Assembly (NCBI RefSeq): GCF_963576545.1
Contig: NC_083651.1
Span: 13,935,124-13,999,123, forward strand
Direction: 5' to 3'
Length of the DNA stretch: 64,000 nucleotides
Source of the DNA: Limanda limanda
Taxonomy: Eukaryota > Chordata > Actinopteri > Pleuronectiformes > Pleuronectidae
The notes under the pieces were generated by a model. That model searched no databases, was not told the DNA's origin, and worked only from the letters and a program-made list of their open reading frames with translations. The position numbers and the translations under genes were made by a program. This document shows, piece after piece, positions 14,791 to 27,336 of the stretch. How positions within the stretch are numbered: the stretch's first letter is position 1; each line of letters begins with the position of its first letter.

Positions 14791-16232
14791 AACCTGAAAC
14801 TTCACAAATGACTTAAATCTGCAGCGACTGTGGGGGCTCAGTTCACTTGTGACACAGTTCACTCACCACTTCCTGACCGCCCACGTTCCTTTTCCCTAAG
14901 ACCATCGTGCAATCAACTTTTTCATGAGGTTATGAAACAACCGTTTCCGCTGTGCATGTGTGAATCTTTGTGCTTCTGTAATGAACCACTTTATCCAGAT
15001 CTATACAAATAACCTCACAACAAACACTGAGACATGTAGTTTTAATCTCTACAGTAGGGGGGGGGGGTGATCCGAAGAATAATGTGTAGAGATTCACTAT
15101 CTCAACAACACAATTCATTGTACCTTAAGTGGCTCAGGTGCCATGGAGCTCGGCAGGATGTTGAAACTATGACCTTGACCTTTGGTGCATGTTTTTCCAT
15201 TGAGGGACGAAAAGGGACTAGAAACCACGTTTACACAAAATAACATTGAGTATGTTGAATTTCAACTATATATGAAGTCTTGAAAACAGATTACTTTAGT
15301 CTGCAGAGTACTCTGGAATTCACTTCTAAGTCTTCATAAAATAATAAGATGTCTAAGAAACATGAAGAATTAACCAAAAGAGTGAATAGACAAGAAGCTG
15401 TGCTGGGTCCTGGATCGATAATGTTCAGTCTTTAAAACTATAAGGCACTCATTTGTTTTCCTCACAGTCGATTCACATCCACTGCATCATTTTGTGTTTT
15501 ATCACCTGATCATGGATGTTCTACACTTACGCTGTAAAAACAAGGTGGGGTGATTGTGTTAATTTCTTCAGTCATACCAACAGATGTGTAAGTTGTCAGT
15601 CACGTCTCTATTGTAGACTGAAGTCTTTGTGGTACATGAATCAGACTTTTCCAACAGCGCCCTCCAGTGTAGAATAAAGAGCCTGCAAATGAATGCCTAT
15701 GTGGAATTGATCAAATCTTTCTTGATAATAATGTAATGTATGACAGCTGACATCAACTGTTCCAGCTCAGTGGGTCGTCCTCATATTGAGCTGCTTTTCT
15801 TTTTTGAAACCTCAGAAACCTCCCAAACGGATTTGAATGCACTTTCATATCACAACAGTGTCTAAATGATCATGATAACTCACTGAGGTCTATTTTTGGC
15901 TGTTGACTCGTGGTATGTAAAGTAAACTGGACTTTTACTGAGAGTGAAAAGAGATCTGCGACTTCCTTATTTTCTCTCTTCAAGACGCCTTTCAATTTGC
16001 ACAATCATGCAAGTAGGACATTAAAGCAACAAGGGTTCTCCTCGCCTCGATCCTCCATTGGCCCAAATATAGCTTCTGTCAATGCACATGTTTATTTCAG
16101 GTACCTGCTGCTAATATTTTTGCATGAAAAAGGAAAAGAGGAAGGCAATGTCAAGTAAAATTAGATTTCAGAACAATGTGTATCTGTGTGTGTAAACACG
16201 GGAAATAAAAAAAGCTGTCTCAACACTCTCAA

Positions 16233-16275
<43 letters not shown>

Positions 16276-16435
16276 TCTCTCTCTCTCCCTCTCTCTCTCT
16301 TTACTGTGGCCTGTGTGCTCTCAGTCTGTTGCGGCACTGAATAGATCAGTGATATCAGTGTGTGCTACGGTGCCGGGCTAACGGTTATTCTCAGATACAG
16401 GCACCTGCTGACAAATACAGTGTGAGCGACTCATC
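14791..16435. other. intergenic between divergent BTLA and the adaptor gene
   Basis: The two genes start facing away from each other, so this 1.6 kb presumably contains both promoters. A (CT)n tract lies at 16234-16303, 130 bases before the adaptor start codon. I recognise no TATA box or coding exon. Confidence 0.5.
16234..16303. repeat. (CT)n microsatellite
   Basis: About 70 bases of CT with three CCCT interruptions, immediately upstream of the adaptor gene. Pyrimidine tracts like this sometimes act in promoters, but nothing here proves it. Confidence 0.95.
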
Positions 16436-16482
16436 ATGGGAAACTGCACCTCAGGGTAAGTCATCATCCTCAAAGAATCACA

Positions 16483-16548
<66 letters not shown>

Positions 16549-17880
16549 GTAACATAGACCACTTTCACATAACATGTCACTGTATGCTAATTACGCTCTA
16601 CTGCTTCACAGATGGTTCACAAGTATTGTGGGTAAGACCAATCATTTGATGTGAATTTGATGTGGTCTTATAAGAATGCAGGGTCCCATGTCCGGTGCTG
16701 TTAGTCAGTTGCATAGACAGTTGGTCTTTGATGGATGTGAACTGTAGACAAGTTGTGCAAAATGCTTCCTGTTCCACTGTTCAGCGCGTGCTGTCATCTA
16801 TTGAGCTGTCAAGGAAACACTGCTGTGGTCAAAACGCTACACAACTGAAAAGCAGATGATGTTTTTCAATTTACGTTGTTCCTATTTCATGTTTTAAAAG
16901 TCAGCATTACCTGCTAAATAATCATTTTAAAATTGCCAGTCTTTTAAATAAATGTATCAAACACTAATGGATTTTATCGTTCTTTTCTTCATTTTATGTT
17001 AACTTGACTTTGTCCTTATTGGGTTCTTACAATTTCATATTGTTTCATTTACAGGACAAAGAAGAAAAGAAAAGGTAAAACTACACTTATAACAACATTT
17101 GTTTGCACATGTATTTGTTTTATTTACACAATTCCATTTCCTCTTTCAGATGACTCTGCAGGAAATGATAAGGTACATGAGCCCCATGCAATGTTGAGTT
17201 AATAATTCATTTGAGCATGAATCTTCACTGTTATCAGCTGCAGCTTTTCATAGAACACAATGTGTTTCTGTGCTTTTGTGATGAACCAGAACGAGGTAAA
17301 GGCAGATCAGATTTGCATACTGGGTTCTTCCATTCACAGGAAGTCATAGCAACTACCACATATAACAATGTATGCTGTGTGCAGTAGCAGGGTGTGGAAT
17401 AATCGGACAAACTATTTGTGGAGATAGATTACAAAAAGTAAAAATAGCATGTTCGTCCAAACTTGATAAACATAAGGTGCCTGACAGAAGTGACGAAAAT
17501 CAGAAGACCAGAATGTCTGCACACCAGTTAATGCAACCAAAACATATTTATTTTACCTCCCAGGTAGGTTAGTTGTAATTGATTTAATTATGTATTAATT
17601 TCCCCTGATGTCTCTGCTTTGGAAGTAACAAAGATACATTCGTGAGAGCGTTCACATTCATCATCTTTCACTGTGGTTTTTTATCTCTTGACAGCCTGCC
17701 GAGGATGTGACGTACGCCTCGATTGACCACAGCACTGCCAAAGGACCGAGAGCATCCAGAGCTGTGAGTGAAGACTGTGAATATGCCACAGTTCAGGTCC
17801 CAGCAGCACTACAACCTGAACCTGAGTGTGGGTCATCATCCAAAGAAGAATGTGGAGATGATTATGTGCTGATGGGGTGA
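16436..17880 (+). CDS. small predicted N-myristoylated adaptor with tyrosine motifs, GCSAM/HGAL-like
   Basis: Spliced from tiny exons: 16436-16455, 17055-17074, 17150-17172 and 17695-17880 (stop TGA); all have GT-AG borders and compatible phases (2, 1, 0). The sum is 249 nt, 82 residues. It starts MGNCTSG: Gly2 and Asn3 followed by Cys4 fits N-myristoylation plus palmitoylation, then comes a basic patch KKKRK, so it should sit on the inner plasma membrane. There is no signal peptide or membrane helix. The last exon has three tyrosine motifs: VTYASI (canonical ITIM), CEYATV (ITIM-like) and DDYVLM (YxxM, the PI3-kinase p85 type). Human GCSAM also begins MGN, is lipid-anchored, and has CYTLINH and EDEYELLMP where this protein has VTYASIDH and GDDYVLMG; its gene lies near CD200. 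Human GCSAM is about twice as long. A 6-nt microexon (17290-17295, Asn-Glu) is possible. The exon model is solid; the ortholog claim is inference. Confidence 0.6.
16479..16541. repeat. (CA)n microsatellite in the first intron of the adaptor gene
   Basis: About 63 bases of CA, beginning 23 bases after the first exon's donor site. Confidence 0.95.
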
Positions 17881-18339
17881 ATATGAAGTTCATTTGGACC
17901 ATGGACGGATGGAGAACTGGCAGATAATATCATACACTTGCAGTGTGATGTTTGACTCAGACATTTCAAGTTGAACTGATCAAATCTTGATTTTCCATGA
18001 CGAAAATGAGACAAAATGAAAAAACAAAACCCTTCATTTCCAACAGCAACTGTAGAAAAATCCCCCCTGACATGTTTCCCTTCACTTCTGAGGGAATCTG
18101 ACGTCTACATTCCCCTGTGGTGTTTCTTTCTCAAGGACAAATACGTGTCTTGCCTCTTTACAGCAGAAACCCAACCTCAGGAAAACGTGAAACTGACTTC
18201 CAAAAACATGAACTTAATATCAGGAAGCACTAAGTCAGACTCGAGGACATAAAGATGCAAAATGATTAATCGGTTCTTGGCCGTGTGTGTATGTTTTTGT
18301 GTTATAGTCAGAATTACTGCACATCACCTAGAAAAATAT

Positions 18340-18345
18340 ATTAAA
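18340..18345 (+). other. candidate poly(A) signal for the adaptor gene
   Basis: ATTAAA, 460 bases after the stop codon, in A/T-rich sequence. No better AATAAA lies between it and the stop. Confidence 0.3.
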
Positions 18346-18349
18346 AGTT

Positions 18350-20958
18350 AAGAATCTTTATTTTTCATGTTTTCATCTGAATTCCCGCAGCTTTGTGACC
18401 TTTGGAACACATTATCTAAGAGTAATAGACAACTGAAAATGGTGAGGAATAAAAAAATCCATAAACCCATTAATAATACCGTTTATTCTGGTGGGGTTGA
18501 AAGTGGAACTGGAGCCAATCTTCTAAATATTCTGATTGAGCAGATACAGGTTTGATCTTCATCACAGTCTCAAGCCTTTACTCCCCCTTTAACAACAGTT
18601 TCAGTTATGTTCAGATCTCAAATACTTGCACAATCAATTGGCAAAAAACAAATCATTGATGATAAAAATGAGGTGTTGATAAAATGTACACATTTTAAAT
18701 CATTTTTAATGACATAGTGCTTTCAATACTGCTACTATTGCACACCACTTAAACATAATACATACTTATCTGAGAACTTGTTTTTATTTTTTGTTTGTTT
18801 ATTATTTGTATGTGTTTGCATAGACCACATCTTTGTCTAAGCCTGTATCTCATTGGATAATTTATATGTTTGAAAGCAACATGAAGTGATGGATTAAGTG
18901 AACGGTTGTAATTGACTGAAATTTGTCTTTGTTTCATTTTTTAAAGTTTACTAAGTTACAATTTTGTTCGTTATTCTGCTGCATTAATCACCTGCATTTC
19001 TGAAAATATCTGAAACATTGCACAGCAGTGATCCCTTCGACGTACAGTCAACCCACAGGTAAGATTCTTTGCTACATTTCATAGAGAGACAAATATTTAT
19101 CTACTAGATTAATATATATATATATATTGCAATAAAATTAGGCAAAATCGGGGTGAGACAAATAATAATTGTAGATGCTGCAGCCGTTTTATTTGTAAAC
19201 TGAAATTGCATTATGCATTTGAAAATCAGGTTCTCCTGCCACAAATCAAATATCCATTATTAATCTTACAAGATGAAACCGTAGGAAGCTGCAGAAGTGA
19301 GGTTTGCAATATTTCAGCCTGTATAACAACAATTGTCACTTGCCTTTACTGGCATTCAGTGAACATATAGACATTTTTCTGCTAAGTTTGATCACTCTTC
19401 CTGTTCTTACTGTCCATCAGTAGATCCTTCAATTAAATGCATCCAGTGTGAGAGATGGAGGACGACGTCCAAAGTCCTTGTTCCACACAGAAAATATTGA
19501 ATAAAGTTCAGCTGGAGTTAAATATGAGACAGATCTAGTTGGTATTTTCTAGGAGGTATTTTTTAATGTTTAGGCCCAGGGTTCAATATGTGGAATTTAG
19601 TGAACTCTAGTGGTGAAGTTGAATGTTGCAGTTAAGAGAGAACCTGTGGTCGGCTTCAGTTGTCATAAAAACTCAAAAGGTGTAGTTTGTGTAGTCTGGG
19701 CTACTGTAACAAAAATAGCATCCTCCATAGAGAGGATGTGAATATGAAGTATGTAAGTATAAAGAGTCCATTCTAGGATAAAGACAACAACAACTTTGAA
19801 TTTAGATGAAACACATTAATCAGTAGGATTATTCTACCAATAGATCCCTTTCACCTAAATCTTACACGCTGAACCTTTAAGAAAATATCTTGCCATTATG
19901 AACAGAAGGAGGGATCAGAGCTGGAAAGAGCAGGTTCACTCAATACACTGACAAGGCTGTTGTTTAAAACCTGCAAATCTGCAGACATAACAAATAAATA
20001 GTTGAAGATGTAAGTGTTTATTATCAGCATTATTTATATAATTTAATGTAATGTTATTTAGACCATCCTAGTAAGGACTGTGATACAGTGTGAGAACATG
20101 ACTGTGTTGTGTTCATGTTCTGATCTCCACAGTAGGTGGCAGAAGAGTTCCCTTTTCTGATTTCCCCCTCAGGCCCTATAATCCTTATCTTTAGAGGACG
20201 TGCAAAAATGACACGAGGATATGGAAGCATGTTTCATCTTGTAAGTCAAAGTAATGAGAAACTTTCTCAAAATAATGACTTACCAACTCAAATGAATGAC
20301 TTCGGCTACTATCTCAAAATAGCCACTTTGAAAGGTGTGGACTGCTTTTCACACTTTATGTGCAACTCTAACTTTAAACACAGCACCACCACTGTAACGT
20401 GAAAATGTATACCGACAAAACAAGCACAACTTGTACTTGTTAACTTGTTCTGAATAGTTTTGTAGTTGTGTTACTTCTTAGTATACATGCATTTGCATAA
20501 TTATACATTGACACATGAATAGTTCCCACATTGTCTTGATGTAGTTGTTTCACTGAACAACATGTGTCCTCTACTTAAAAATGTCTCTCTGTTAATCTAC
20601 AAATTATTATTTAAATTAACATCTAATTACAGCTGCTGTATTTCATCAGCAAAACCAAGAGAGTGTAGTTCTGTAGTCTGTCACATCCGACTGAAGAGTT
20701 TAGTTAAAAGTTATTAATAGTATTCTCCATGAGGCCCACACACAGAGAAGTGGGCAAAACATGAGGTGCATCCCCTGTTCCATCCGTCGAGTGTGAGTCA
20801 GAACGGAGCTGAGAGGCTCTGCTCTCTGCTCGAAAGACTAAATCCTCCTTCCATCAACTTCTCGTCCTCCTCTCATTTTCTCATCCTTCAGTCCCTCAAA
20901 AAGAGCCACGTGCATTGAAGTGTCTGACGCATGTGCAGGATGTGAACGAGTGTGCAGC
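18350..20958. other. intergenic, no gene recognised
   Basis: A/T-rich sequence between the ends of two convergent genes. I see only short open frames and a short (AT)n run near 19115. The 3' UTR of the CD200 receptor must occupy the right end, but I could not fix its poly(A) signal. Confidence 0.5.
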
Positions 20959-23900
20959 TCAGTTATAGATAGAGTTCTCACGTTGAACATAGCTGGCATA
21001 AGGCTCCACATCCTCCACTTCCTCTATCTGAAAAACAAAAACAACAGCGGTGTCATGAACCAAACTTCACATTGTACAAAATAAAATTCACAGGGTGAGT
21101 TACAGAAGAAATGACCCACCTTGGGAGATTTGGATGCTGATGAGTCACGCTGGTGGCATCGCCTTTACCAAAAGGTGCACACACACAAACCATCAGTGAC
21201 TCGAAACAAAAACTCGTCAATGCAAATGAATTTATCATCAATTTAAACTTCTTACCTCAACATTAGGATTTTCTTTCCTGCAAATATGGCCAATCCCAGT
21301 AAAAGCACACTGACTACCACACCAGTAAGAATGTGCCACCAAGGAAAATAAACTGAAATAAAAGAAAACATTAAACTTTTATTCATAATCTGATAAACTA
21401 ACTAACTCTGTGCTTCTGTAATTTTGTCTCTTGTGGTGCAGCCTGACCTTTTCTGAGTTTTACCACCAGAGTCTTCTCCTGTTCCCAGGCTGGGTGCCTG
21501 ACAGAACAGGTCAGGTTCTCTGTGTCCGTGCCCTCGTCCAGCTCCAGACGACTTTCCAATGTGATCGATCCATCTGAGTGATCAAGAGTCTCCTCAGACG
21601 AGGCTCTGCCGTGAGTCCAGCTGATGTTAGCGGCGGGTCTTCCTCCTTCAGCTTTGCACACTGCCACCATCTTGTCCCCACGCTCTAACCAGGCTGACAC
21701 ACGGGGAGCAACTGAGCCGGGGAGACAGACGAATTGCAAAAGTTAAACTCGTACATAAACACAGACATCAAACATACAAGTTTTATGTATTTAACTTTGT
21801 TTAATCAAATCTCAAAACACTCAACATGATAGAAAACATAAATGTGACCCTTTACATTGAACTTATGCAATAATTTGGATAAGTCAACATTAAACTTATC
21901 ATTATTTTGTAATTTCAATGTTTACAATTAATAAACTAGAATATCACTCGGTAGAGCTCAAACTTCCGCCAAGGCCCAACAGTGCCCTCAAGAATCCACA
22001 TTAAAATTCACCAGATCCGGATTTTTATTTGGATCTACACCAAATTACACGCACTCCAAGATCAATGAATCAAGCTCTGAGACATCAAGTCAAATGTTGA
22101 GAAGATCTCAAAATAATAAAGACAGTGACAAATAGATCCTACAACCCCCCCGCCCTGATTTGAATCCAAACCAAATTAGTTGGGGTCTTTGCCGGCGAAT
22201 CCTCATCCCTCTGTAAATTGTCATAATGATCTGTTTTTGCATAACCTTGCCCACAAACAAACAAACCAGCCAACAAACAAATCAACTGAGGTGAAAACAG
22301 AACGTGTTTGGCGGAAAAAATTTAAAGTGAGGAGACATTATATCTAGAGAGATAAAAGGCTGTTAGTTCATGTGTATATGTTACTGGAAGGTACATTAAA
22401 TAATTTCTTCTTCACTGTTGTGTGATCCTTCACCTCTCCAGTCCTACCTGTGATGGCCACGTTGATCTTACAGTCCTTCCTCCCCCCGCTGTAAACAAAT
22501 TCACAGTTGTAGACCCCCACGTCAGCGGCGGAGAACTTTTGGATGTGCAGGTACGACTGAGCCGTGGACGTGTTCCTGAGAGTCATGCGATCATTGCAGG
22601 AGTCTTTAACCTCCTCTCCGGTACTGAGGGAGATCTGACATATTTTGTCTCTCAGCGTCAAGTTCCAAATCACATAGAGCGCCTCGTTCCACGTCTTGTC
22701 ACTGCAGCTCAGGTTCACATCACTGCCTGACTTGAACGTTCGATTTGTGATTACTAGAGAAAAGGAGTCAAAGAAAAAAGTTTCATTCATTTTGCTAGTA
22801 CATAAGTACATAACAATATATAAATAACGAACATTCTGCAGCAATATGCAACATCACTTACTAAACTGTACCATGGGATAAAAACACAGGTGTCAAATAC
22901 ATTTAAACAAATTTGGATTAAATGTGTGAAATTTTTATCTGAAATCGTCTTATTAAATGATACATGATACATGTCTACCAAATCCAGATTTTTAAGAATT
23001 CTTTCACTTAGTGAAGAGTGTTTTTTCAAGGTGGTCAAACATGTGGTCCAGGCTCAAGTAATAAAAATAAAACTCAAAATAATGACTTTCTACTTCAGAA
23101 GTAACTTGTGTCAAAGTATCTTCTCGTTCATTCAGTTTATTCAACCCGGAAAAAAGTGGGTTAATGACAAAAGCGGGTGCTTATTGTTTATTATATGTTC
23201 GATTAATTGTCTCATTAAACATTTCAGTGAATAGCTGGAGAGGAAATTAGGAAAAAGAGTTTACCATCAGTGCTGGAGGTCACAGTGGTGCTTTGATTAG
23301 TTCCTGAGAGAGACGATCGTGAACGTTAGTAAAAAAAAAGATTAGTAGAGCAGTGTGTGAGCGTTCAATCAGCACAGCAACAGTCGTTAATTAGTTATTA
23401 GTTGGTTTATTAGTCAGTTAGGGTGTGACTGTAAATAACAAACAGTTATGAGAGAAATTGATATTTGCTTTTGTAATGGGACTGTGAAATCTCCAAGAGG
23501 GAAAAGCTAAACTTATAAAAAAACATAATGTTATTGCCATTGTCTTCTTCCACTCGTCTGAACCAACTCATGAATTCACCGTCGTTATTTCAAACCCGTG
23601 GATTGGAACAAGTCTGTTTGTTTGCTACAGTTTACTGCAGGTTGTTCTGGAGGCCTGAGACCTGTTGGTTTTTCTGATGGGGGTGAGCACATTCAGAGTG
23701 CGTCTGCAGTGGAACTGCAAAACCACAGAAATCTCGTCCTCACCCGCAGAGTGGAGGAACTAAAAGCTGATCTGAAATCATGATTTCCACTAAATGTGCT
23801 GTTGTTCATTTAGACAATATGATGCTTATCTCTTTTTTGTGCATGTGTTACGAACAGTCTTCCTTACACCTCCATGCATGTGCTTTCCACTGAGCTGTGA

Positions 23901-24438
23901 GTCATAGCAATAACCAAAATCTCAGAGCAAGTACATTTACATTTAGAGTCAGTGGAAAAACCTTTTACTACTTTCCCAAATGTTACCAACATGCCAAAAA
24001 TTATAAAAGTTAAACTAATAGGAGGGTCATTAGAGTTACATTACAGGTAGGGAAAATGAATTCATACGATATACTAACATGCTGTATAAAGTAGTAATGA
24101 TGTCATAATAATCTGTTTTTGCATAACCTTGCCCACAAACAAACAAACCAGCCAACAAACAAATCAACTGAGGTGAAAACACAACGTATTTGGCGGAAGA
24201 AATTTAATAGGAGGGTAATTAGAGTTACATTAAAGTACCTCAAATGACACACTCATAAAAAACCAGAGTACATTTCTCAATAAAAATCATTTTCACATCT
24301 GAAGCCTGAATTTCATCAAGACCTTAAACTATCAAGTATATGGAAGTTTAGTGTGTTTATGATCTAACCTGGCTCCAGGCTCCACGCTGCAGGTACCAAG
24401 AGGAAAACTGTGGCCAAAATCAACATCATGTTCCTCAT
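20959..24438 (-). CDS. cd200r1: CD200 receptor (CD200R1-like)
   Basis: Inhibitory myeloid receptor for CD200. Exons in transcript order: 24369-24438 (signal peptide), 23265-23303 (Ser/Thr-rich stalk), 22448-22753 (V-type Ig), 21448-21711 (C2-type Ig), 21256-21352 (transmembrane), 21120-21162 and 20959-21027 (tail, stop TGA). They sum to 888 nt, 295 residues. The C2 exon reads VAVCKAEGGRPAANISW, close to human AVCKAVAGKPAAHISW. The tail ends EDVEPYASYVQRENSIYN, against human EDEMQPYASYTEKNNPLYD: the PYASY pair is kept, while the third site is NSIY rather than NPLY, the Dok2-docking NPxY motif of human. There is no ITIM, as expected for CD200R. The V exon has LSCSDK and VGVYNCEF as core cysteines and many N-glycosylation sequons. 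Homology is well supported; whether this is the only CD200R copy in the genome cannot be judged here. Confidence 0.85.
21961..22322 (+). repeat. near-complete dispersed repeat with CCGCCAAGG-type ends
   Basis: Starts aacttccgccaaggccc and ends tgtttggcggaaa. It contains agatccggat, ttgcataaccttgcccac and the caaacaaacaaacc tract. This is the fullest copy in the window of the family at 1440-1695, lying in a CD200 receptor intron. Confidence 0.65.
24101..24212 (+). repeat. 3'-part copy of the same dispersed repeat
   Basis: About 105 bases nearly identical to 22228-22335 (few substitutions, e.g. aataatctg for aatgatctg), also inside the CD200 receptor gene. It is far closer to that copy than to the others in the window, suggesting local duplication or gene conversion. 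Confidence 0.75.
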
Positions 24439-27174
24439 CTCCTGCAGACAGGAGGTTCCTCTGTGACGTTACTTCACTCCAGTGAGAGAAACATCCAGTC
24501 TGATCCTCCACTAAATCCTCAGGGTTTTTAATTGTCACCACAATAACATAAAATATCCTTTAACGGTTTCTCCTTCCAGCCTCTTTTCTTCTCATCCGGA
24601 CTTAGTGAAAAACAGTGATGGCCCTCATGTTCAAGAAATGTAAAGGGCGAATATGACTTATAAATCCCTCCCTCCTTTTTTTACTCTTCCCCTCTCTCCA
24701 ACCCGCTTGCCACACAAGACACAGGATGTCTTCTGATAAGACAAGACACCAGTTTCCTTTCCATGTCACATGATCACCCTCTTTGAAAGCATGAAGTCAA
24801 CGTTATGAAGCAGGTATAAAGTGGAAATTAGTTTATGAACATCAATCAAATAAACACCTCTCATAAAAACTAAAAATTGAATTAAATGTCATGATGATTG
24901 TAATATTCAAGTTTTAAACATCAGCTGGATGAAAATTAAAATGAAAATAAAATAAGAGGCAGATCATAAAGTTCATGTTGAGGAAGACACAACTTCGGGG
25001 TTTTGTGAAACTGCAACATCTGTGACAATAAGTGTATTCATTTCCAGTTAAATCTGTCCTGCTGAGTAAGCAGAGATGCAAACTCATGGTCGTGGGCTTA
25101 TGTAAGAGCCGGTTGACGTGTGACTGATGACACCGTTGCAGACTTTCTCATATGTGCTGCTCATGAAGCGTCAACAGGGGCATAGGTGTTGACGCTCAAT
25201 CCCCGGCTTGCAGATCAGTTGTTAAGACATAAGTAGTTATGTTTTCGTGTCTGTGGTTATGTGGTCCATGAGCATATCTCAATGCGCAATATTAACTGTC
25301 ACAACAAAGAACGGATGTGGAATCTTTCTTTTTTCCATTTTCTTATTGTCTGCTCTCGCTGCCCATGTCAGAATGAAACCTGTCTTCTGGTATGATGATT
25401 TTTCTGTAAAATAGACTGAAGACACTAATGTGAGGAAGTAATATCTGCAGTCAGCTATAATCAGACACAAGCCTCTTCTCCTTTTTTACCCCTGAGATCT
25501 AATATAAGAAACTGTTTGTTGAACATAGGCAGCTGTGGTTCAGCTGACTGTGAGCTGTCACACTGTGGGCGAAGGAACAAGCTTTTGCCGCAGCATTGCA
25601 AAATCTTCCAGCTGAGAAGTCCTGTTGCTTTGGTCAGCGCTCGCCAAATAAGGACTGGGTCGATAGTCTAGTGTGTGTGTTGCGTGTGTTTCCCCTTGAT
25701 AACAGCGACTTCTTGTTCATGTCAAGATCAACTTTTTAGAATTTAGAGGAAAGAAAAGAAAAAAGGGAGACACAATCCAGTTTTCCACGTTCACAAGAAG
25801 AAGACGGCTTAAAGTCATCGGCTTTGTGCTGTAGTGTGAAGCGTCTCTGGCCAGTCTCTCCTTGTCTATCTAGTTCAAACAACGTCACTGCCACTTAAAG
25901 TCCAAAATAGAGAAGTGATTCAAAACACCATGTTTTGATGTGATATTTGGTTTAAAACTCTGTACCTACTGAGCCACAAAGGTCACAAAAGCTCAAAAGG
26001 CTCCTCATCTGTGACCTTTATGAGAGATGAAGTTTAAACCATAAATAAATATATTAGATTTGTAAATTAAGCAAATGAGCAGTTGTCAGAAGTTCACTTT
26101 TTTCATGACGAGTAGGTTTTGTTGGGACTGTGACAAGAACTCCAGGTCATTTTTTTATACAATCATTTATATTAAAGATACAGGATCAGGGCTGTAACAT
26201 GGTAGGTTGATGAAATATAAGTAACTTAATGTAACACATGTTGAAACACCCACATTATTGATTTGATTCATTCCTTTCCATGTGTGTCATTGAAAGTTTT
26301 TGTCATTATGTGACCCACTTTCCTGCTGGTTGTTGGTTAGTAGTGGTTACCACTCTTTATCAGCTAACATAGACCACACACAAGTGAATGTGGTATCTCT
26401 GAATAGAACGAAGAGAAAATTAACATAAACATGAAGGAAGCTGTGATTTACAAATAACAGGCATTTTTTTATTTCAATATATAAAACAGCTGACTTGGTC
26501 TGTTTCACATGGTATTTCCTGCCAGTTTATAATTTCCTGTTATTGAGATTTGACCTGGATTGGCTGTTTTTTCATTGATGATACATGTGATTCATTTCCT
26601 TGTATTTGAAACATAAATTACAAAACTGCACAGAGAGACTTAACCTTAATGTAACAGACACATTGTTGTGTAACTTTCATTTATTAAACTTCAGAAACAA
26701 TCAATTTACTATCATCTATATACATCTAACCACAGTACTGTATCATCCGTATCAATAACATAGCTATATATTATCTCTGTCGCGCCAAGTCATGGCAACA
26801 GAATGTACACAGAGTCATTGACTGCGACAGGACAAGGTGATCTACACCGGATCACCTGGAAAACTTGCAACAAGTGACAGAAGAGGAACCGAGAGGAAAA
26901 ATCTGTTTCCGGTGTTCCAGATTAACTGGGGCTAAGCTGTTGTCTTTATTCAAGATGTTGTCGTTTGGTTGAAGATTCGTCATTTTCACAAAGCGCCTCT
27001 GTCTGAAGAGCGCTGATACATTGAAGGTCCCGTTGAAATAAACAAATGATCTCATTACTCCACAAGAAGCTGAGATCATCGGTGCACTTCCAGCTGTACA
27101 ACACCTAAAGTTGTTTAAGGAAACGCCCATGTTACCTGGTGATAGTCTGAAAACAGAATAAACACTGCAGACTA

Positions 27175-27336
27175 AATACCAGGCGTCACAAACTGATGCT
27201 CCTCTTCATAGGAGAGTTGTGGAGAATGTTGATGAAAAAGCTCCTTTGATGATGTGGAAGAGGAGTCGTCATTGTCATCAAAGAAGGGGTTTGCATAGCT
27301 ATCAAAGGGGTAGAGTGTGGAAGAGCATCTCCTCTT
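27175..27336 (-). other. unrecognised protein-like open frame, possible decayed last exon
   Basis: On the minus strand 54 codons lie between two TAG stops (27337-27339 and 27172-27174). The peptide is acidic and serine-rich and includes LYPFDSYANPFFDDNDD, with an NPF motif. The same frame upstream of the first stop also looks protein-like (YNDDSSTAFYSQEKSPYAG). An AATAAA follows about 220 bases downstream. It could be the 3' end of a broken or intron-split gene, or chance. I do not recognise a family. Confidence 0.2.

Noticed and set aside
17290..17295. 6-nt microexon (Asn-Glu) in the adaptor gene
   Set aside because: Splice-site-like borders fit in phase, but a 6-nt exon cannot be supported without transcripts, so it was left out of the model.
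22422..22730. 102-codon + frame opposite the CD200R V exon
   Set aside because: Shadow of the real minus-strand Ig exon, which has splice sites and Ig cysteines.
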